DNA of 64,000 bases, from the NCBI GenBank assembly GCA_000827265.1, contig KN834753.1, positions 7,673-71,672 of the forward strand. The letters are read 5' to 3'. This DNA is from Collybiopsis luxurians FD-317 M1. Lineage: Eukaryota > Basidiomycota > Agaricomycetes > Agaricales > Omphalotaceae. Position numbers and translations under genes: made by a program. Shown piece after piece: positions 32,104 to 44,187 of the stretch. The notes under the pieces are model-generated. The model was given only the letters and a program-made list of their open reading frames with translations, had not been told where the DNA came from and made no database searches. Position 1 is the first letter of the stretch. The number at the start of each line of letters is the position of its first letter.

Positions 32104-34266
32104 ATCGCGCTAGATAAAGTCGGCGATACACACACTCATGCTCAAATGAGCTCCATTCATCTTTTTACATCGACGGCCGAAGAATGCGACTCTGCCTTTG
32201 TCGCTGCTGCAAACCAGATGGCAGGCAAATATTTCGGCCCCATCACGACCAGTGGATTCCTCGACTACTATCTCCCAACGAATAAGGACATGCCCAACAT
32301 GCCTGAATTTTGTACCGCAAACTTTGCTGCTGTTACCGGGAAGAGATTGGAAACTGAGATGTACAGTGTCATGGTAAGTGACCAGACAGTTGTAGTCCTC
32401 CGAGAGCTGATAACGGCATAGATCTCCGCCCTCAAACCCTTCTGTCAGGATATTGTTCTTCTCAATACATCGACTCACGAGGATCCGGATTCCGGTGTTT
32501 TCCTCGATCGATGCATTAAGCCTGATATCTCCTTTTACGAAAAATCCAATGTGCCTGCTTCAGGCGATAACCCTACCAACGCCAAAGCGATGTTGGGCTT
32601 TATAGAATTCAAAAATAGTTCAGTTGACGAACCGTTTTCCACTGAAGGTATGCCTTTTGAAACAGACACTCCTAGCGCCAGAGATACTCGCGGGCAGATC
32701 GCTCTGTACAACACGTCCATCTCCGCATCTCAGTTCCGCACACGCATCTTCTCGGTCTTTGTAAATCAGTCAGCATGCAGGCTCATGTGCGCTACTCGAT
32801 GTGACACCTTTGTCACCGAAAGCTTCGACTATACTCAGGACTCATCGCTTGCGACCTTCTTCTGGCGCCTGTTTCATTCCAGCGCTGAGACCCGCGGAAT
32901 CGACACCACTTTTCACAGAGTTACAGAAGAGAACTCAGAGATAACCAATGCGCGTCAAGCGCTGCAGCTAGTGAACGGCGAGACATTATACAAGGTCTCG
33001 GTGGTCGATGAAGAGTCCTCTCAGCCATCATTTTACATTGTCTCGGATCCATTCACTACCTCCCACTGCAGTCCCACTGGGCGCTGCTGCCGCTGTTTCC
33101 GAGCGTATGATCTACAATGGAATAGGATTGTTCTGTTGACAGATAACTGGAGGGTAGATGGCTACGACCCGGAAGGCAAAACCTATCGGGTGTTGAACTC
33201 GAAAAACATTAGGAATATTCCCCAACTGATCACCGCTGGAAACGTTTCGGAATCTCCAGGATGGACCTGCGGCAACGAACCTTTCTTGCAACAGCAGAAA
33301 CGCAGAGTTCACCTTCACTATCGCCTTGTACTTGATACCGTCGGTTACTCTCTCACCCATTTCACCTCTACTTGGCAGCTGGTCAATGCTATCTACGATG
33401 CTATTATCGGTGAGCATTAGTAATATTGTATTGCTTTATAAATCTAATACTTTACTGTTTTTGAGCTCATGGAGATGCTTTCAGACTAGCTTCGCAGCTG
33501 CACAGGGATATTTCCGCTGGAAACATCATCATCACCGATGACGGTCGAGGAATGCTAATTGACTGGGAACTCTCAAAGCATTTAGAGCTGAAGGAGCCGA
33601 GATCATATGAGAGAATCGTGAGTGGTGTGGGCAGGTCTCAATAACAGTGTATTTACTGAATACTGCATGAAGGGCACTTGGCAGTTCAAGTCTATCCGTC
33701 TGCTTGAAGCAACCGTTGAAACCCCAGTTGAACATTCAGTAGGAGACGATCTTGAATCTTTTCTCTGGGTTCTATCTTGGGTTGTAGGTCGAAATGCTCC
33801 GAGTTCCATGACTGATGCTCATCGCGCCTGGTTTCTTCGAACCTTCGATGAAAATTTGGATCCTGGTTACACGAAGGATATGCTTCTGCGAAGTGGCATC
33901 AAAACCGTTACCAATTTGAAGCTTAACTCTGTCCAGGTTTCAGACCTTCTCGCTGAACTTTGGTTAAAATTCGGAGGGCGATATGAATCCGATTACTTTG
34001 TATTCACGAAGAGAAGGTCGGAGGAGGAGGCCCATGACTGGCTGCAGCAATTAGAGACTCACAATTGGATGATCGGTCAACTGGAGGCGGCACTTGCTGA
34101 TGACGGTTAGCGAAATATTTGTGATGCGAGTGTACCTCGTCATGCCATTACCACGAGAAAGACGCTCGCAAAGAACCAGAAAAAGCGGAAATCAGCGATG
34201 AGCGAGTATGGTCTCATGCCGCTGCAAAAGAAATTGCGAACGGAGGGTAAGGTGTCCCAAAACTAG
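32104..34266 (+). pseudogene. FunK1 kinase copy B, decaying (pseudokinase or pseudogene)
   Basis: This copy is collinear with copies A and C, with the same intron positions, but carries three independent lesions. The start codon equivalent is ATC (32104-32106) instead of ATG; the next in-frame ATG is 32146, losing 14 residues. The ATP-site Lys codon of LLKDNWR is ACA (33139-33141), giving LLTDNWR. A TGG codon near the end is TAG (34108-34110), removing about 50 residues including the basic tail. The HRDISAGN and IDWE motifs are still present and the long second exon is fully open. It could be a recent pseudogene or a translated, catalytically dead kinase from 32146. Sequence shared with copy C in the second exon suggests recent duplication or gene conversion. 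Confidence 0.82.
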
Positions 34267-35059
34267 CCTGTCTATATAGTAATATTATTAATATACACGG
34301 CGCCGCCAGAAAGGATTCAACAGCGATGGTCCCATAAAGAAAGCTGCGGATCTCGGATATCGTATCACAACCACTCAGTTATCACCTGGATAGATTTGTT
34401 AGCAAATCTTATCATCTCATGTGTGTATAATACATGCAGATGTAGATAAACAAACAAGCCAGAAAAAAAACAGAAACCATGGGTCGTCAAGTACAGCGGT
34501 TTGCGCAAAGTTTTGCACTTTTGAGTTTTCAATAAGCGTTTATTTGTACTAGGCTCCACTGCCGTGAAGTGCACGAACATCTTAGATAGCACACCGCACT
34601 GTCCAGGACCGACGGGTGGGATGGCCTGTTGCGCTTTGCGCGTTGCATGTACAAGTCGAGACATAGGACATCTGAATGGCAGTTGCCGAACTCTGACCCA
34701 GTACAGCACTTCAGAATTACAAGGCCTGTCTGAAGCATGAGGTAGGCAAGATGGAAAAGATATTCAAAGAGTCAAGCAGCAGGCTAGTGAGGTTGCGAAC
34801 ACGCGGAGCTGAAAAGAAAGGAACGAAGGAGGAAAGCCACGAACGCAGAAAAGAAACAGCTACGCAATATGTAAGTTACAACCAGATGAAGGCTCCAAAA
34901 GTAGAACATCTAGCGTGCGGACCAAAAAAAAAAAGCGGCGACAGGAAAGGCGAGAAGATATCATAGAAGGGAATCGAGAGAAAGGGAAGGTAGGAATATC
35001 GAGGTTTGGATGTCACGCACAAAACTTCGCCGCAAAGACGATGCTTCTGTTTCATTTCA
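34267..35059. other. Spacer between kinase copies B and C
   Basis: No gene was recognised in this stretch. Confidence 0.45.
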
Positions 35060-35125
35060 GACTGGCTATTCGGCTGTCCGCTCCTCGTCTCACGCGACGA
35101 AAGGGTGAAGCAATTTGTAAATTGG
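35060..35125 (+). pseudogene. Short fragment of the TPA1 3' exon
   Basis: About 65 bp resemble TPA1 at 28561-28622 (CGCTCCTCGTCTCACGCGACGAAAGGGTG against TGCTCCTTGTCTTGCGCGACGAAAGGGTG, described here by position). This is the stretch encoding LLLVLRDERVMRFV. It lies upstream of kinase copy C, just as intact TPA1 lies upstream of copy A. Confidence 0.6.
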
Positions 35126-35334
35126 ATGGCGAGAGCTGGAGAGAGGAATCGAGCTGGAGAGAGAGCTGGTCGATCCACTCGATCCGAGCTTGTTGGTAAT
35201 CAAGATAAAGAAGAAGGGGACAGAGTAAATGTAGTGTGAGTCCTTCTCATTTAATGAAGAACTGAAGGTGTGGCAAGGGAGTAGGTCAGTAAAGACCCCA
35301 AAAACTAGCACAATAGAATCATAAGGCAAACTGC

Positions 35335-35382
35335 GGGCGTCTATTTATTCCGGCGCCTTCTTTCCAAACTTCGACGCGCTCG
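35335..35382 (+). promoter_or_regulatory. Conserved upstream block of FunK1 copy C
   Basis: GGGCGTCTATTTATTCCGG through ACTTCGACGCGCTCG lies 34 bp before the ATG. It differs from the block of copy A at a few positions only. Confidence 0.45.
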
Positions 35383-35415
35383 CGCCACTGCTTCTTCCTG
35401 TCAACACCCACAAAG

Positions 35416-37574
35416 ATGGCGCAGGATAAGGTCGGCGATACACACACTCATGCTCAAGTGAGCTCCATTCATACTTTTACATCGACTGCCGAAGAATGCG
35501 ACTCCGCCTTTGTCGCTGCTGCAAACCAAATGGCAGGCAAATATTTCGGCCCCATCTCGACCAGTGAATTCCTCGACTACTATCTCCCAACGAATAAGGA
35601 CATGCCCAACATGCCTGAATTTCGTACCACAAACTTTGCTGCCGTTTCCGAGAAGAGATCGGAAACTGAGATGTACAATGTCATGGTAAGTGACCATATA
35701 ATCGTAGTATACAACGAGAGCTGATGATGCCCTAGATCTCTGCCCTTGAACCCTTCTGTCGGGACATCAGTCTCCTCGATACATCGACACACGAGGATCC
35801 TGATTCCGGTGTTTTCCTCGACCGATGCATTAAGCCTGATATCTCCTTTTACGAAAAATCCAATGTGCCTGCTTCAGGCGATAACCCTACCAACGCCAAA
35901 GCAATGTTGGGCTTTATAGAATTCAAAAATAGTCCAGTTGACGAACCGTTTTCCACTGAAGGTACGCCTTTTGAAACAGACACTCCTAGCGCCAGAGATA
36001 CTCGCGGGCAGATCGCTCTGTACAACACGTCCATCTCCGCATCTCAGTTCCGCACACGCGTCTTCTCGGTCTTTGTAAATCAGTCAGCATGCAGGCTCAT
36101 GTGCGCTACTCGATGTGGCACCTTTGTCACCGAGAGCTTCAACTATACTCAGGACTCATCGCTTGCGACCTTCTTCTGGCGCCTGTCTCATTCCAGCGCT
36201 GAGACCCGCGGAATCGACACCACTTTTCACAGAGTTACAGAAGAGAACTCAGAGATAACCAATGCGCGTCAAGCGCTGCAGCTAGTGAATGGCGAGACAT
36301 TATACAAGGTCTCGGTGGTCGATGAAGAGTCCTCTCAGCCATCATTTTACACTGTCTCTGATCCATTCACTACCTCCCACCGCAGTCCCACTGGGCGCTG
36401 CTGCCGCTGTTTCCAAGCATATGATCTACAATGGAATAGGATTGTTCTGTTGAAAGATAACTGGAGGGTAGATGGCTACGACCCGGAAGGCAAAACCTAT
36501 TGGGTGTTGAACTCGAAAAGGGTTAGGAATATTCCCCAACTGATCACCGCTGGAAATGTTTCGGAATCTCCAGGATGGACCTGCGGCAACGAACCATTCT
36601 TGAAACAGCAGAAACGCAGAGTTCACCTTCACTATCGCCTTGTACTTGATACCGTCGGTTACTCTCTCACCCATTTCACCTCTACTTGGCAGCTGGTCAA
36701 TGCTATCTATGATGCTATCATTGGTGAGCCTTTCTAATATTGTGTCGTTTCATAAATCTAATACTTTATTGTCTTTGAGCTCATGGAGATGCTTTCAGAC
36801 TAGCTTCGCGGCTTCACAGGGATATTTCTGTTGGAAACATCATCATCACCGATGATGGTCGAGGAATGCTAATTGACTGGGAACTCTCAAAGCATTTAGA
36901 GCTGAAGGAGCCGAGATCATGCGAGAGAACTGTGAGTGGTGTGGGCAGGTCTCAATAACAGTGTCTTTACTCAATACTGCATGAAGGGCACTTGGCAGTT
37001 CAAGTCTATCCATTTGCTCGAAGCAACCACTGAAAACCCAGTTGAGCATTCAGTAGGAGATGATGTTGAATCTTTTTTCTGGGTCCTAGCTTGGGTTGTG
37101 GGGCGGAATGCGCCGAGTTCCATGACTGATACTCATCGTGCCTACTTTCTTCGAACCTTCGATGAAACTTTGGACGCTGGTTATGCAAAGCAGATGATTC
37201 TGCTAGGTGGCAGAAAGGCTGTTAAGGATTTGAAAATTGACACTATTCAGGTTTCAGACCTTCTCACTGAACTTTGGTTAAAATTCGGAGGGCGATATGA
37301 ATCCGATTCCTTCGTGTCCACGAAGAGAAGGTCAAAGGAGGAGGCCCATGACTGGCTGCAGCAATTAGAGACTCACGATTGGACGATTGGTGAGCTTGGG
37401 GCAGCACTGGCTGATACTGATTGGCGAAATCTTCGTGATGCTAGTATTTCTCGTCAGGTCATGACCACGAGAAAGACGATTGTGGAGAACCGGAAAAGGC
37501 GGAAATCAGCGATGAGCGAATATCGTTCCATGTCGTTGCGCAAGAAATCGCGAATGGCGAAGTTCTATCAGTAG
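35416..37574 (+). CDS. FunK1 fungal-type protein kinase, copy C
   Basis: The structure matches copy A: ATG at 35416 (MAQDKVGDTHTHAQ), introns after TEMYNVM, DAIIG and SCERT, and a second exon that is almost identical to that of copy B. The ATP-site Lys is present (LLKDNWRVDGYD, codon 36453-36455), as are LHRDISVGN, LIDWELSKHLE, GTWQFKSIHLLE and HSVGDDVESFFWVLAWV. The tail ends KKSRMAKFYQ, different from copy A because the last exon diverged after KSAMSEY. All frames are open, so this copy is probably functional. Relative to copy A the N-terminal extension has scattered substitutions (CRDISLLDTSTHED for CQDIVLLNTSTHED). Confidence 0.9.
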
Positions 37575-37714
37575 AAAAGATGGCGGCTCCTGAGAGCGGT
37601 AGCACAAGCTTAGGTATGTTAAGAGGCGGATGACGTGAGGTAGCTGGATGTACCAATGATACCGTCCAGACGACCACTCAAAGAGAGAAGACCGAACAAT
37701 AAGTGCTTAGGCTA

Positions 37715-38135
37715 TGGGAATGGGATGGAAATTACGAGCACTCAAGCCAAAATCTGGTAAATCCGACGGTGTCGATCCTGAGGACAATATGGAAAGAGAG
37801 GAAGACAACACACTCTACCCTCTCTAGTTATTCAACTGTCTGCTTCTTGTCTTGCGCGAAAGGATGATGCAATTTGTGTCTTGTACTTTCTGCACCTACC
37901 GAAGGGTCCAGATGGGTGTGTGCAGAGTCTCAGGCCGGGATGGTGCAGGAGATTAAGGAGGATGACCCGTGAAGGATACAAATATATCGTACGTTGTCTC
38001 TTGGTTCGGAGAGGTCTAGACTCTGGGTCTGTGAGATTTTTGGGCTCTAGTTCTAGGGGAGAAATGTTATCTGTGCCTGGATATGCTAGATGTGCATCCG
38101 TGATAAGTTTTTGTAAGTCCTTGTGAGGCTATCAG
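37715..38135 (+). pseudogene. Degraded copy of the TPA1 3' end and 3' flank
   Basis: This region aligns in order with TPA1 28432-28714 and its flank to about 29115. Shared words include GGGAATGGGA, GCACTCAAGCCAAA, GACGGTGTCGATCCTGAGGAC, CTTGTCTTGCGCGA and GGATGGTGCAGGAG. Deletions, frameshifts and a stop make it non-coding. It follows kinase copy C, where a further kinase copy would be expected if the repeating unit were TPA1-tail plus kinase; none is present. Confidence 0.78.
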
Positions 38136-38139
38136 TTGT

Positions 38140-38853
38140 CCAACTTATTAGAATAAAATGGGCAACTGATACGCACCCTTGTTTAACGCCGCGCTCTGTG
38201 TCACAAGCGCTCATCAACTTCTCCTTCCAACCTCCGTGTTCGAATACGCACCAGCAACCTTAATGATATATGATAGAATTGCACTTTGGAATGGCGTAGT
38301 TATCAGAGAATAAGTATAAGGAGCCATACAAAAGGTTCAAATTCATCTACTTTTCCCATCCGAGCCACCGTGACTTCTCAATTTTATAACTTTGTCCTCG
38401 CCCAAAGAGTCCAACCTTGGGGCATAGCAGGAGAAAGAGAGTAAGGTGCGTCTTGCAGACGTCGTACACAACGTAGACCGGCGAACAAAACGATTTTCGC
38501 ACGTCCAAGCAAGTCACCCGCTTCAAACTCCAATACGGGTCTTCCTTTTGTAGAACCTTCCTTATCGTGGCAAATCAAACGGTTCTTTACACCTTTCGGA
38601 CACACGATACACAAAACTTCAAGGTGATTACCGACTTGGCTCGACGCACAAGTTACATGATCCTTAGAGCTCGCAATCGCTTAGTAAGGAATACGCGATC
38701 TGAGCTAATTCTGCCTCATACTCGCGAAACAATGCAACTTTTGACACATTCCGTGCTTACCGAGATGCTAAACCAAAGTGCAATAAAACCCCTTCCAGCT
38801 GTACAGTTTTCTCCGAATTGTAGCTTGCCACAGTTTGACTGTACCTACCCGTC
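38140..38853. other. Upstream region of MET16
   Basis: No gene was recognised. A 115-codon frame at 38567-38914 overlaps the MET16 start and has no supporting feature. No CACGTG element was seen in this promoter stretch. Confidence 0.5.
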
Positions 38854-39776
38854 ATGGCTTCCTTCGAAAATTTACCAAAACCCATCCAACTTCCTCTTAC
38901 CCCTGACATCCTAGAGATCATCAACGCTCATCTGTCGCAGCTGCAGCCAGAGCAAATTCTCCAATGGGCCATCGAATATCTTCCTGGCCTTTACCAAACC
39001 ACAGCATTTGGTCTGACAGGGCTCGTGGCCATTGATATGCTCTCCAAACTAACGTCTTCACCGCCCCCGTTAATTTTCCTCGACACACTTCACCATTTCA
39101 ACGAAACGTACGAGCTGGTGGAGGAAGTGAAAGCGAAATACAATGTCCCAGTGCACGTGTACAAGCCTGAAGGCTGCGAGACTGTTCAAGACTTTGAAGC
39201 CAAGTATGGCGAAAAATTATGGGAACGAGATGAAGATTCGTACGACTTTGTAGTCAAGGCAAGCGGAGTTTCTACGGGATTTTGATGGTCTGGTGCTAAT
39301 TTCTTACGCTGTATATTTTTCCGTAGGTTGAACCTGCACGGAGGGCATACGCTGATCTAGGCGTCAAGTCTGTGATAACAGGTCGACGAGCATCGCAAGG
39401 AGGCGATCGAGCGTCGCTAAAACCACTAGAAATTGACTCAATTGGGCTGCTAAAGTTGAATCCGCTGTTCGAATGGACTTTCCCAATAGTGGAGTGGTAT
39501 ATCAGCGAGAATGGTGTGCCTCACAATAAACTCCTTAGCCAAGGATATCGGAGCGTCGGAGACTGGCATAGTACAGTAAAAGTAGCTGAGGGACAGGATG
39601 AACGAGCAGGTAGATGGGCTGGGAGGGAGAAGACAGAGTGCGGTTTGCATAAAGATTTTTTCGAGATGAAGGCGCAAGCAATGAAAGCTTCGGTGAGCTT
39701 TGCTCGATTTCCATTGCAACCAAGTTCAAAAATTCTAAGGCTGAATTTCCAGGAACGCGATCATCTTCCCCGGTAG
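38854..39776 (+). CDS. MET16: Phosphoadenosine phosphosulfate (PAPS) reductase
   Basis: This enzyme reduces PAPS to sulfite using thioredoxin, in assimilatory sulfate reduction leading to cysteine and methionine; it is cytosolic. The start MASFENLPKPIQLPLTPD is at 38854. Conserved blocks are TTAFGLTGLVAIDML, PLIFLDTLHHFNETYELV, VYKPEGC, VEPARRAYADLGVKSVITGR with RRASQGGDRA, LKLNPLFEW, YRSVGDWHST and the C-terminal KTECGLHKDFF with the catalytic Cys. There are two introns. The first appears to use a GC donor (AAG|GCAAGC at 39259, acceptor at 39327), because the family-typical VVKVEPARRAY requires the three codons before it. The second is 60 nt and would also stay in frame if retained. The length is about 265 residues. 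Confidence 0.92.
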
Positions 39777-40167
39777 AATCGTCCGAAAGGGTTGACGTCG
39801 GCTTTTTCTTTATCATACTGGTCTGTAGAGGTTAGTGTCTACACCGCGGCGTTGCATCTTCACATGCCATATTTATCCGTAAATTGCGGGTTCGAGATGT
39901 ACTCTATACACTGTTTGGACTTTCAAAATGAAATATGATCCTGTCAAAACCAATTGTTGATTAAGAGATGCGAAAAACTAACCGAAACACGTTGAATGGG
40001 ACGCTCAGGCGCGTCCAATTCATCAGATGATCTCGATGATCTGCCAACTTTTTCTGTTCTCGACATGCGGACTATGAGCTGAGTTCATGCCAGTTGAGCT
40101 CCGCTTGGAATGCAGCCGTTTTTAAACCTCCGCCGCGGGTTAGTGTTAGAGCTGCTGATCAACTCCA
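39777..40167. other. Intergenic region before the RNase III gene
   Basis: No gene was recognised. Several ATGs occur (for example at 39991), but their frames do not connect to the RNase III frame. Confidence 0.5.
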
Positions 40168-41395
40168 ATGGCTACTAGGTATGTTGGTCCTTCCTCCTGC
40201 GACGGTAGATTTTGATTGGCTGCCCTATCAAGATTGCGTTTGGACACGGACGAACTTCCTCCTCTACCCCCTTTCAAATCGTCGGAGCTGAAAACACAGG
40301 TGTTCACTCATCGTTCTTACTTCGGGCGGCCCAACCACATTTTTGAGGATCATTGTGACGATCCTTCTCCTGACAATGAAAGGTTAGCTTAAACATTATT
40401 GAAATTGACACTGACGTTGAGCCAATTTGTCAAGGCTCGAACATCTGGGAGACACCGTTCTCTCGATGGTGGTGACTAACATGATGATGGAAATGTTCCC
40501 CACCCTCCGAGTTGGGCCTTCAACGGTAACAGCCTTTCACAATTTCATTTTTTCCCTCTGTATTGAAGAGATTATAATAGAAAGTCCGAGCTATGGTCGT
40601 TGGCAACGCTACACTAGCGAGCATGTGCGTAGGCAATAAAACCTGGATCCCGATTTAATTGTCTCTTACGTTCTGTCCTGTCTACTTAGTGCTCTACGAT
40701 ACAGACTTCCAGATCAGCTTAGGCTCCATCCGGCTCAGGCTTTGACATTGAGGGCATCGTCTCATGTACAGGGTAAGTGCTTCCTTATATTTTTGGGAAC
40801 TCTCCCTCAAACACAACCCTGATCTCTAGCCGACTTGTTCGAGGTAAGTCACAGAGTCGACTTATATTTAGGATCCAACGAACATTTTTACTAGTCATAT
40901 GTTGGAGGGCTTTTCAAGGATCAAGGCCTCGAGGTGGTCGAGAAATGGCTCATCAAACTCTTGCGGCCATACGCCTTGGCCGCATATCGCCTTGTCCGAA
41001 CTCAGCACGGCTTACCTCCCGACTCGACCCCGCGGTCACCGAGCCTAGCAGACAGTCCACGCTCACCTCCCCGCTCTCCTTTTGGGAACGTCAATTCGGA
41101 CATGACTATGACAACCGTCGGGCACCTTTCCTTGTTCAACCAACATGTCCAAAGATCCAATCGATCCGTAGAATGGATTTACACTCCCACCATGCCCGAG
41201 CTCGACCCATCCGCTCAGGGTGATGAGCAGCTTATCAGTCCCGGTATGTTGAAGGGTATGAAAGCCACCACAATCTGGTTTGTCAAGGTTATTGTTGATG
41301 GAGAGTGCCTTGGGCAAGGGAAAGGGGGAACAAAGAAGATCGCTCGAAATGAAGCTGCCAAGCGTGGGTTGGAGAGCTTGGGTGTACATGTCTAG
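40168..41395 (+). CDS. Ribonuclease III (RIBOc plus dsRBD)
   Basis: This is an Rnt1/Pac1-like double-stranded RNA endonuclease, expected to act in rRNA and small RNA processing in the nucleus. The model starts with an 11-nt exon (ATG at 40168, GTATGT donor), followed by LRLDTDELPPLPPFKSSELK. Further introns follow DNE, GPST, LAS, SHVQ and DLFE. The RIBOc domain contains VFTHRSYFG, the signature NERLEHLGDTVLS with the metal-binding Glu and Asp, YRLPDQLRLHPAQAL and ADLFESYVGGLFKDQG with the second acidic pair, so it looks catalytically competent. After a Ser/Pro linker the C-terminus is a double-stranded RNA-binding domain (TIWFVKVIVDGECLGQGKGG then KKIARNEAAKRGLESLG). The length of about 310 residues is compact. 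A mitochondrial ribosomal mL44-type protein is less likely because the catalytic acids are kept. Confidence 0.88.
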
Positions 41396-42409
41396 TGAGT
41401 TGAATCTTGATTTGCCTTTCAGACTGCTGCATGCGATGCTCCTGTCATGAGGTCGAACCCAGTGTTCTGTACCTCGTCTTCATTCAATATTTTCATCACG
41501 CTTCAACCATACACTGACTATCTTGATCTGAGAGTCCAGATCTCTACTTCAAGCCCCCGATTGGATTTCGAGGGCCCCGTTTCTTTCCCTGGTCGCCGTT
41601 TTACGAGGGAACAAGAGGAGGCAACTCGGATGGTAAGGGGCACATGGACAATTCTCAGCATAATTTCTCCAGACTGAGGCCGGAAGCTCTCTTGAATTGT
41701 TTACTGCACGCAGTAGCCATCAGGAGGAGTGCTACCTGCCCCAATGTGAAGAGGTTGTGGGTGGAGGAGGGTCGAGAATTTGCAGTCTTACATTTGAATC
41801 AATCTTTATCTAAATCCGGCTTCATTTCTAGTATTGAGAGAAATATTAGGCAGTTCTTCTTTACCTTGTGCGGACGTCTCCACTTGTAATGTAGGCTTCA
41901 TCATAGATATAAATATGACTTGATAGGGCTAGTCACCAGAACCACCTGCCTCCGCCGAAGATAGCGTATGTTCTTTTCAACTTTTATCCGTGTCTAACCG
42001 ACTGAAAGTGGCCTGGATATCATTTCATTTAGGGTGGTTCCTCCCAGGTCGCTTTGAACAATCTAGATCTCCCGTCATTACAGCTCGTTAAGTCGACATT
42101 GTGCAGCAGAAAATTTTCGGTCTTAGCTCTCATGACGAGCTGTAAGGAAGGATCAGGCTCATAGAATTGCGGTAAGTGTGTTTTCGAGTCGATGTGCCGT
42201 TAGAACGTTGGCAGGTGCTGGGGATTTTCTAGAACCGAGCCTGCTAGCTGGCACCGCGTAGAGTACACTTATGATGTGCTCACCAAGGCATACAGCCTGT
42301 CAGAAGCCTCCTTACTTTTAGTTTTCTATGTCGCATCATTTCTCGTCAGCCGGGATAAGTGATCTTAAATATTTGCGCCTCGGATTTTTGGCAGTGCAGT
42401 AGCGGGTCA
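41396..42409. other. Gene-free stretch
   Basis: No gene was recognised; short open frames at 41447-41889 have no family signal. Confidence 0.45.
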
Positions 42410-42621
42410 GCATTCTAGGTAACGACTGCATTCCTTACCGCTGACCTCTAGCTCCCGCTCCTTTGACTGTATACATCGAGTGGTTGACTCCCCGGTTTTA
42501 GGCCTTAAATAGGCTGTCAAGCCAAAACCTGTGAAATACGCTCGAGTCCGATTAAAACCGACTAATTTTTCTTTTTCTTTTTGTCTTTCTTTTACGAACT
42601 TGAAGTTCTCAGTCGCCTACG

Positions 42622-42846
42622 ATGTGTATGAACGTTTTCGCATGCTTAACATCAATATACAGGAATTTCCAACACCGTACAACACGTCTTGATGAACACG
42701 CCGCGGCTCTACTAGTATATCAATTGTTGATTGAATGGTACGTCGGAGAATCGTTTGAAGGCTTCTGGCATTTCAGATCATCGATTATCTGCGCGAGGCA
42801 TCTTTATTTTGGCTCCGGGATATCGAAAACTCCAAGCAGCTTGTAG
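42622..42846 (+). pseudogene. Degenerate copy of the hypothetical gene at 46.7 kb
   Basis: It shares IEWYVGESFEGFWHFRSSII and HLYFGSGISKTPSS with the frame at 46699-47085, but the upstream part is frameshifted and truncated. The function is unknown. Confidence 0.5.
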
Positions 42847-43425
42847 ATCAGAGGTTAACAACGGGAGCGAGAGGGACTCAGAGCTTTAGCCGCTGCCGAA
42901 TGGATTCGGTCATTTGTCAAGGGAGGGGTTTCACAGTGACGGGGTACATAGACAGCCAACTTCATCGATGGTCCAGGCCTCGAGAACTCCCATGCCGTGT
43001 ATGCTTTTATCGTGCAGGCGGGGGCAGTAAAGCTAAAGGAAAAGGTGTGGGAAACGCAGATCATGAGGCTGCGCGTCCTGAAAAGTACCATAAATAGCAG
43101 GCGATTCTGGACGACACAGGTCAGCGGAGGATCATCACACATAATGGAGAATAGAGGTTATTACGGAGTCTCTCGAAGGCCCCTCCACGCCTTGGTTTGT
43201 TGCAATTTTTATCCGTATCTGGCAGGGTATGTAATTTCGTCATTTTCCTTGGATCGTGTCCTATTTTCGAAATAAAAGATCAAAGAAACCCGCTTCGATT
43301 ATCTATCAACTATTACTATGCCGTGAGCAACGAATACGAAGGGGACAAGAAATCTCCTTTAAAAGCAGCTGGATGGAACGAGAATGAAAGTGCCTAAATC
43401 CGAGTTATTCCCGTTATCTGGACAA

Positions 43426-44187
43426 ATGAGCTGTTCACCTGAAACTATCAAGGCCCTTCAAAATCAGTCAAACAAGACATTGGAGCTTGTCGAGATTCCA
43501 TTTGCATCTCAGTCTCTGGTTCAAAACCTGTCCGAAGACCAGATTCTCGTAGGTTCCTATTTCCCGTTGACGATGATTATGAACTTTATTTCATCTCCGC
43601 AGCATAGATAGATCCGTGTTCGTGCAGTGGAATTAAATTCTACAGACTGGAGACACGCGTGGTACGCACCTGGAAGATTTCTGGCTGCGAATCTGCGGGA
43701 GGTGTGGTGAGGGCTGCTGGATTTACGTGAGTACAAGCAGTCTCATCTGTCATGCGAAGTCTCGCTTAAAAACAAATACTTACCAAGGTTTGGAGGCTCG
43801 CAACGGCTCATATCCTGCTACTTAGCCGCTGTACGTTTCAAAATTCCTAGTTCTATGACATACGAAGAGGCGGTGGCGTTCTCTATTACACATATGACAG
43901 CGATGTAACGAAAATCGGCAGTGTCAGTCAACTTTGATTTTAGAGCTGATCCCCTGCTACGGCATCATGCCGTTCAGCTCGCCGCTGCCCTTTTACGGTA
44001 TTTGTAACGGCTTCACCGGAAGTACATTAATGAGCTCAAAGCACTCAGCGCTGAGCCTTGTTTCGATTACAAGGCTGGCGCGGATGTAACAAAGCAGGTT
44101 CTGGAAGGGACCGGATGCGGATGGGAGAGAGTCGATTTTGGGCTTAATTTTATCGTTGAACGAGGTAGCACTGTGATCCCTTTGTAA
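43426..44187 (+). pseudogene. MDR oxidoreductase, broken copy
   Basis: The start region is retained (MSCSPETIKALQNQSNKTLE, LVEIPFASQSLVQNLSEDQ). It then follows the intact gene at 47698-48981 with deletions: much of the GCESAGDVV region, the YSEYVRCVAAV exon and the LWGGSTATG nucleotide-binding part are interrupted by small indels. The alignment stops after FGLNFIVERGST, where a TAA occurs. The final exon is deleted. It is non-functional as an enzyme. Confidence 0.82.
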
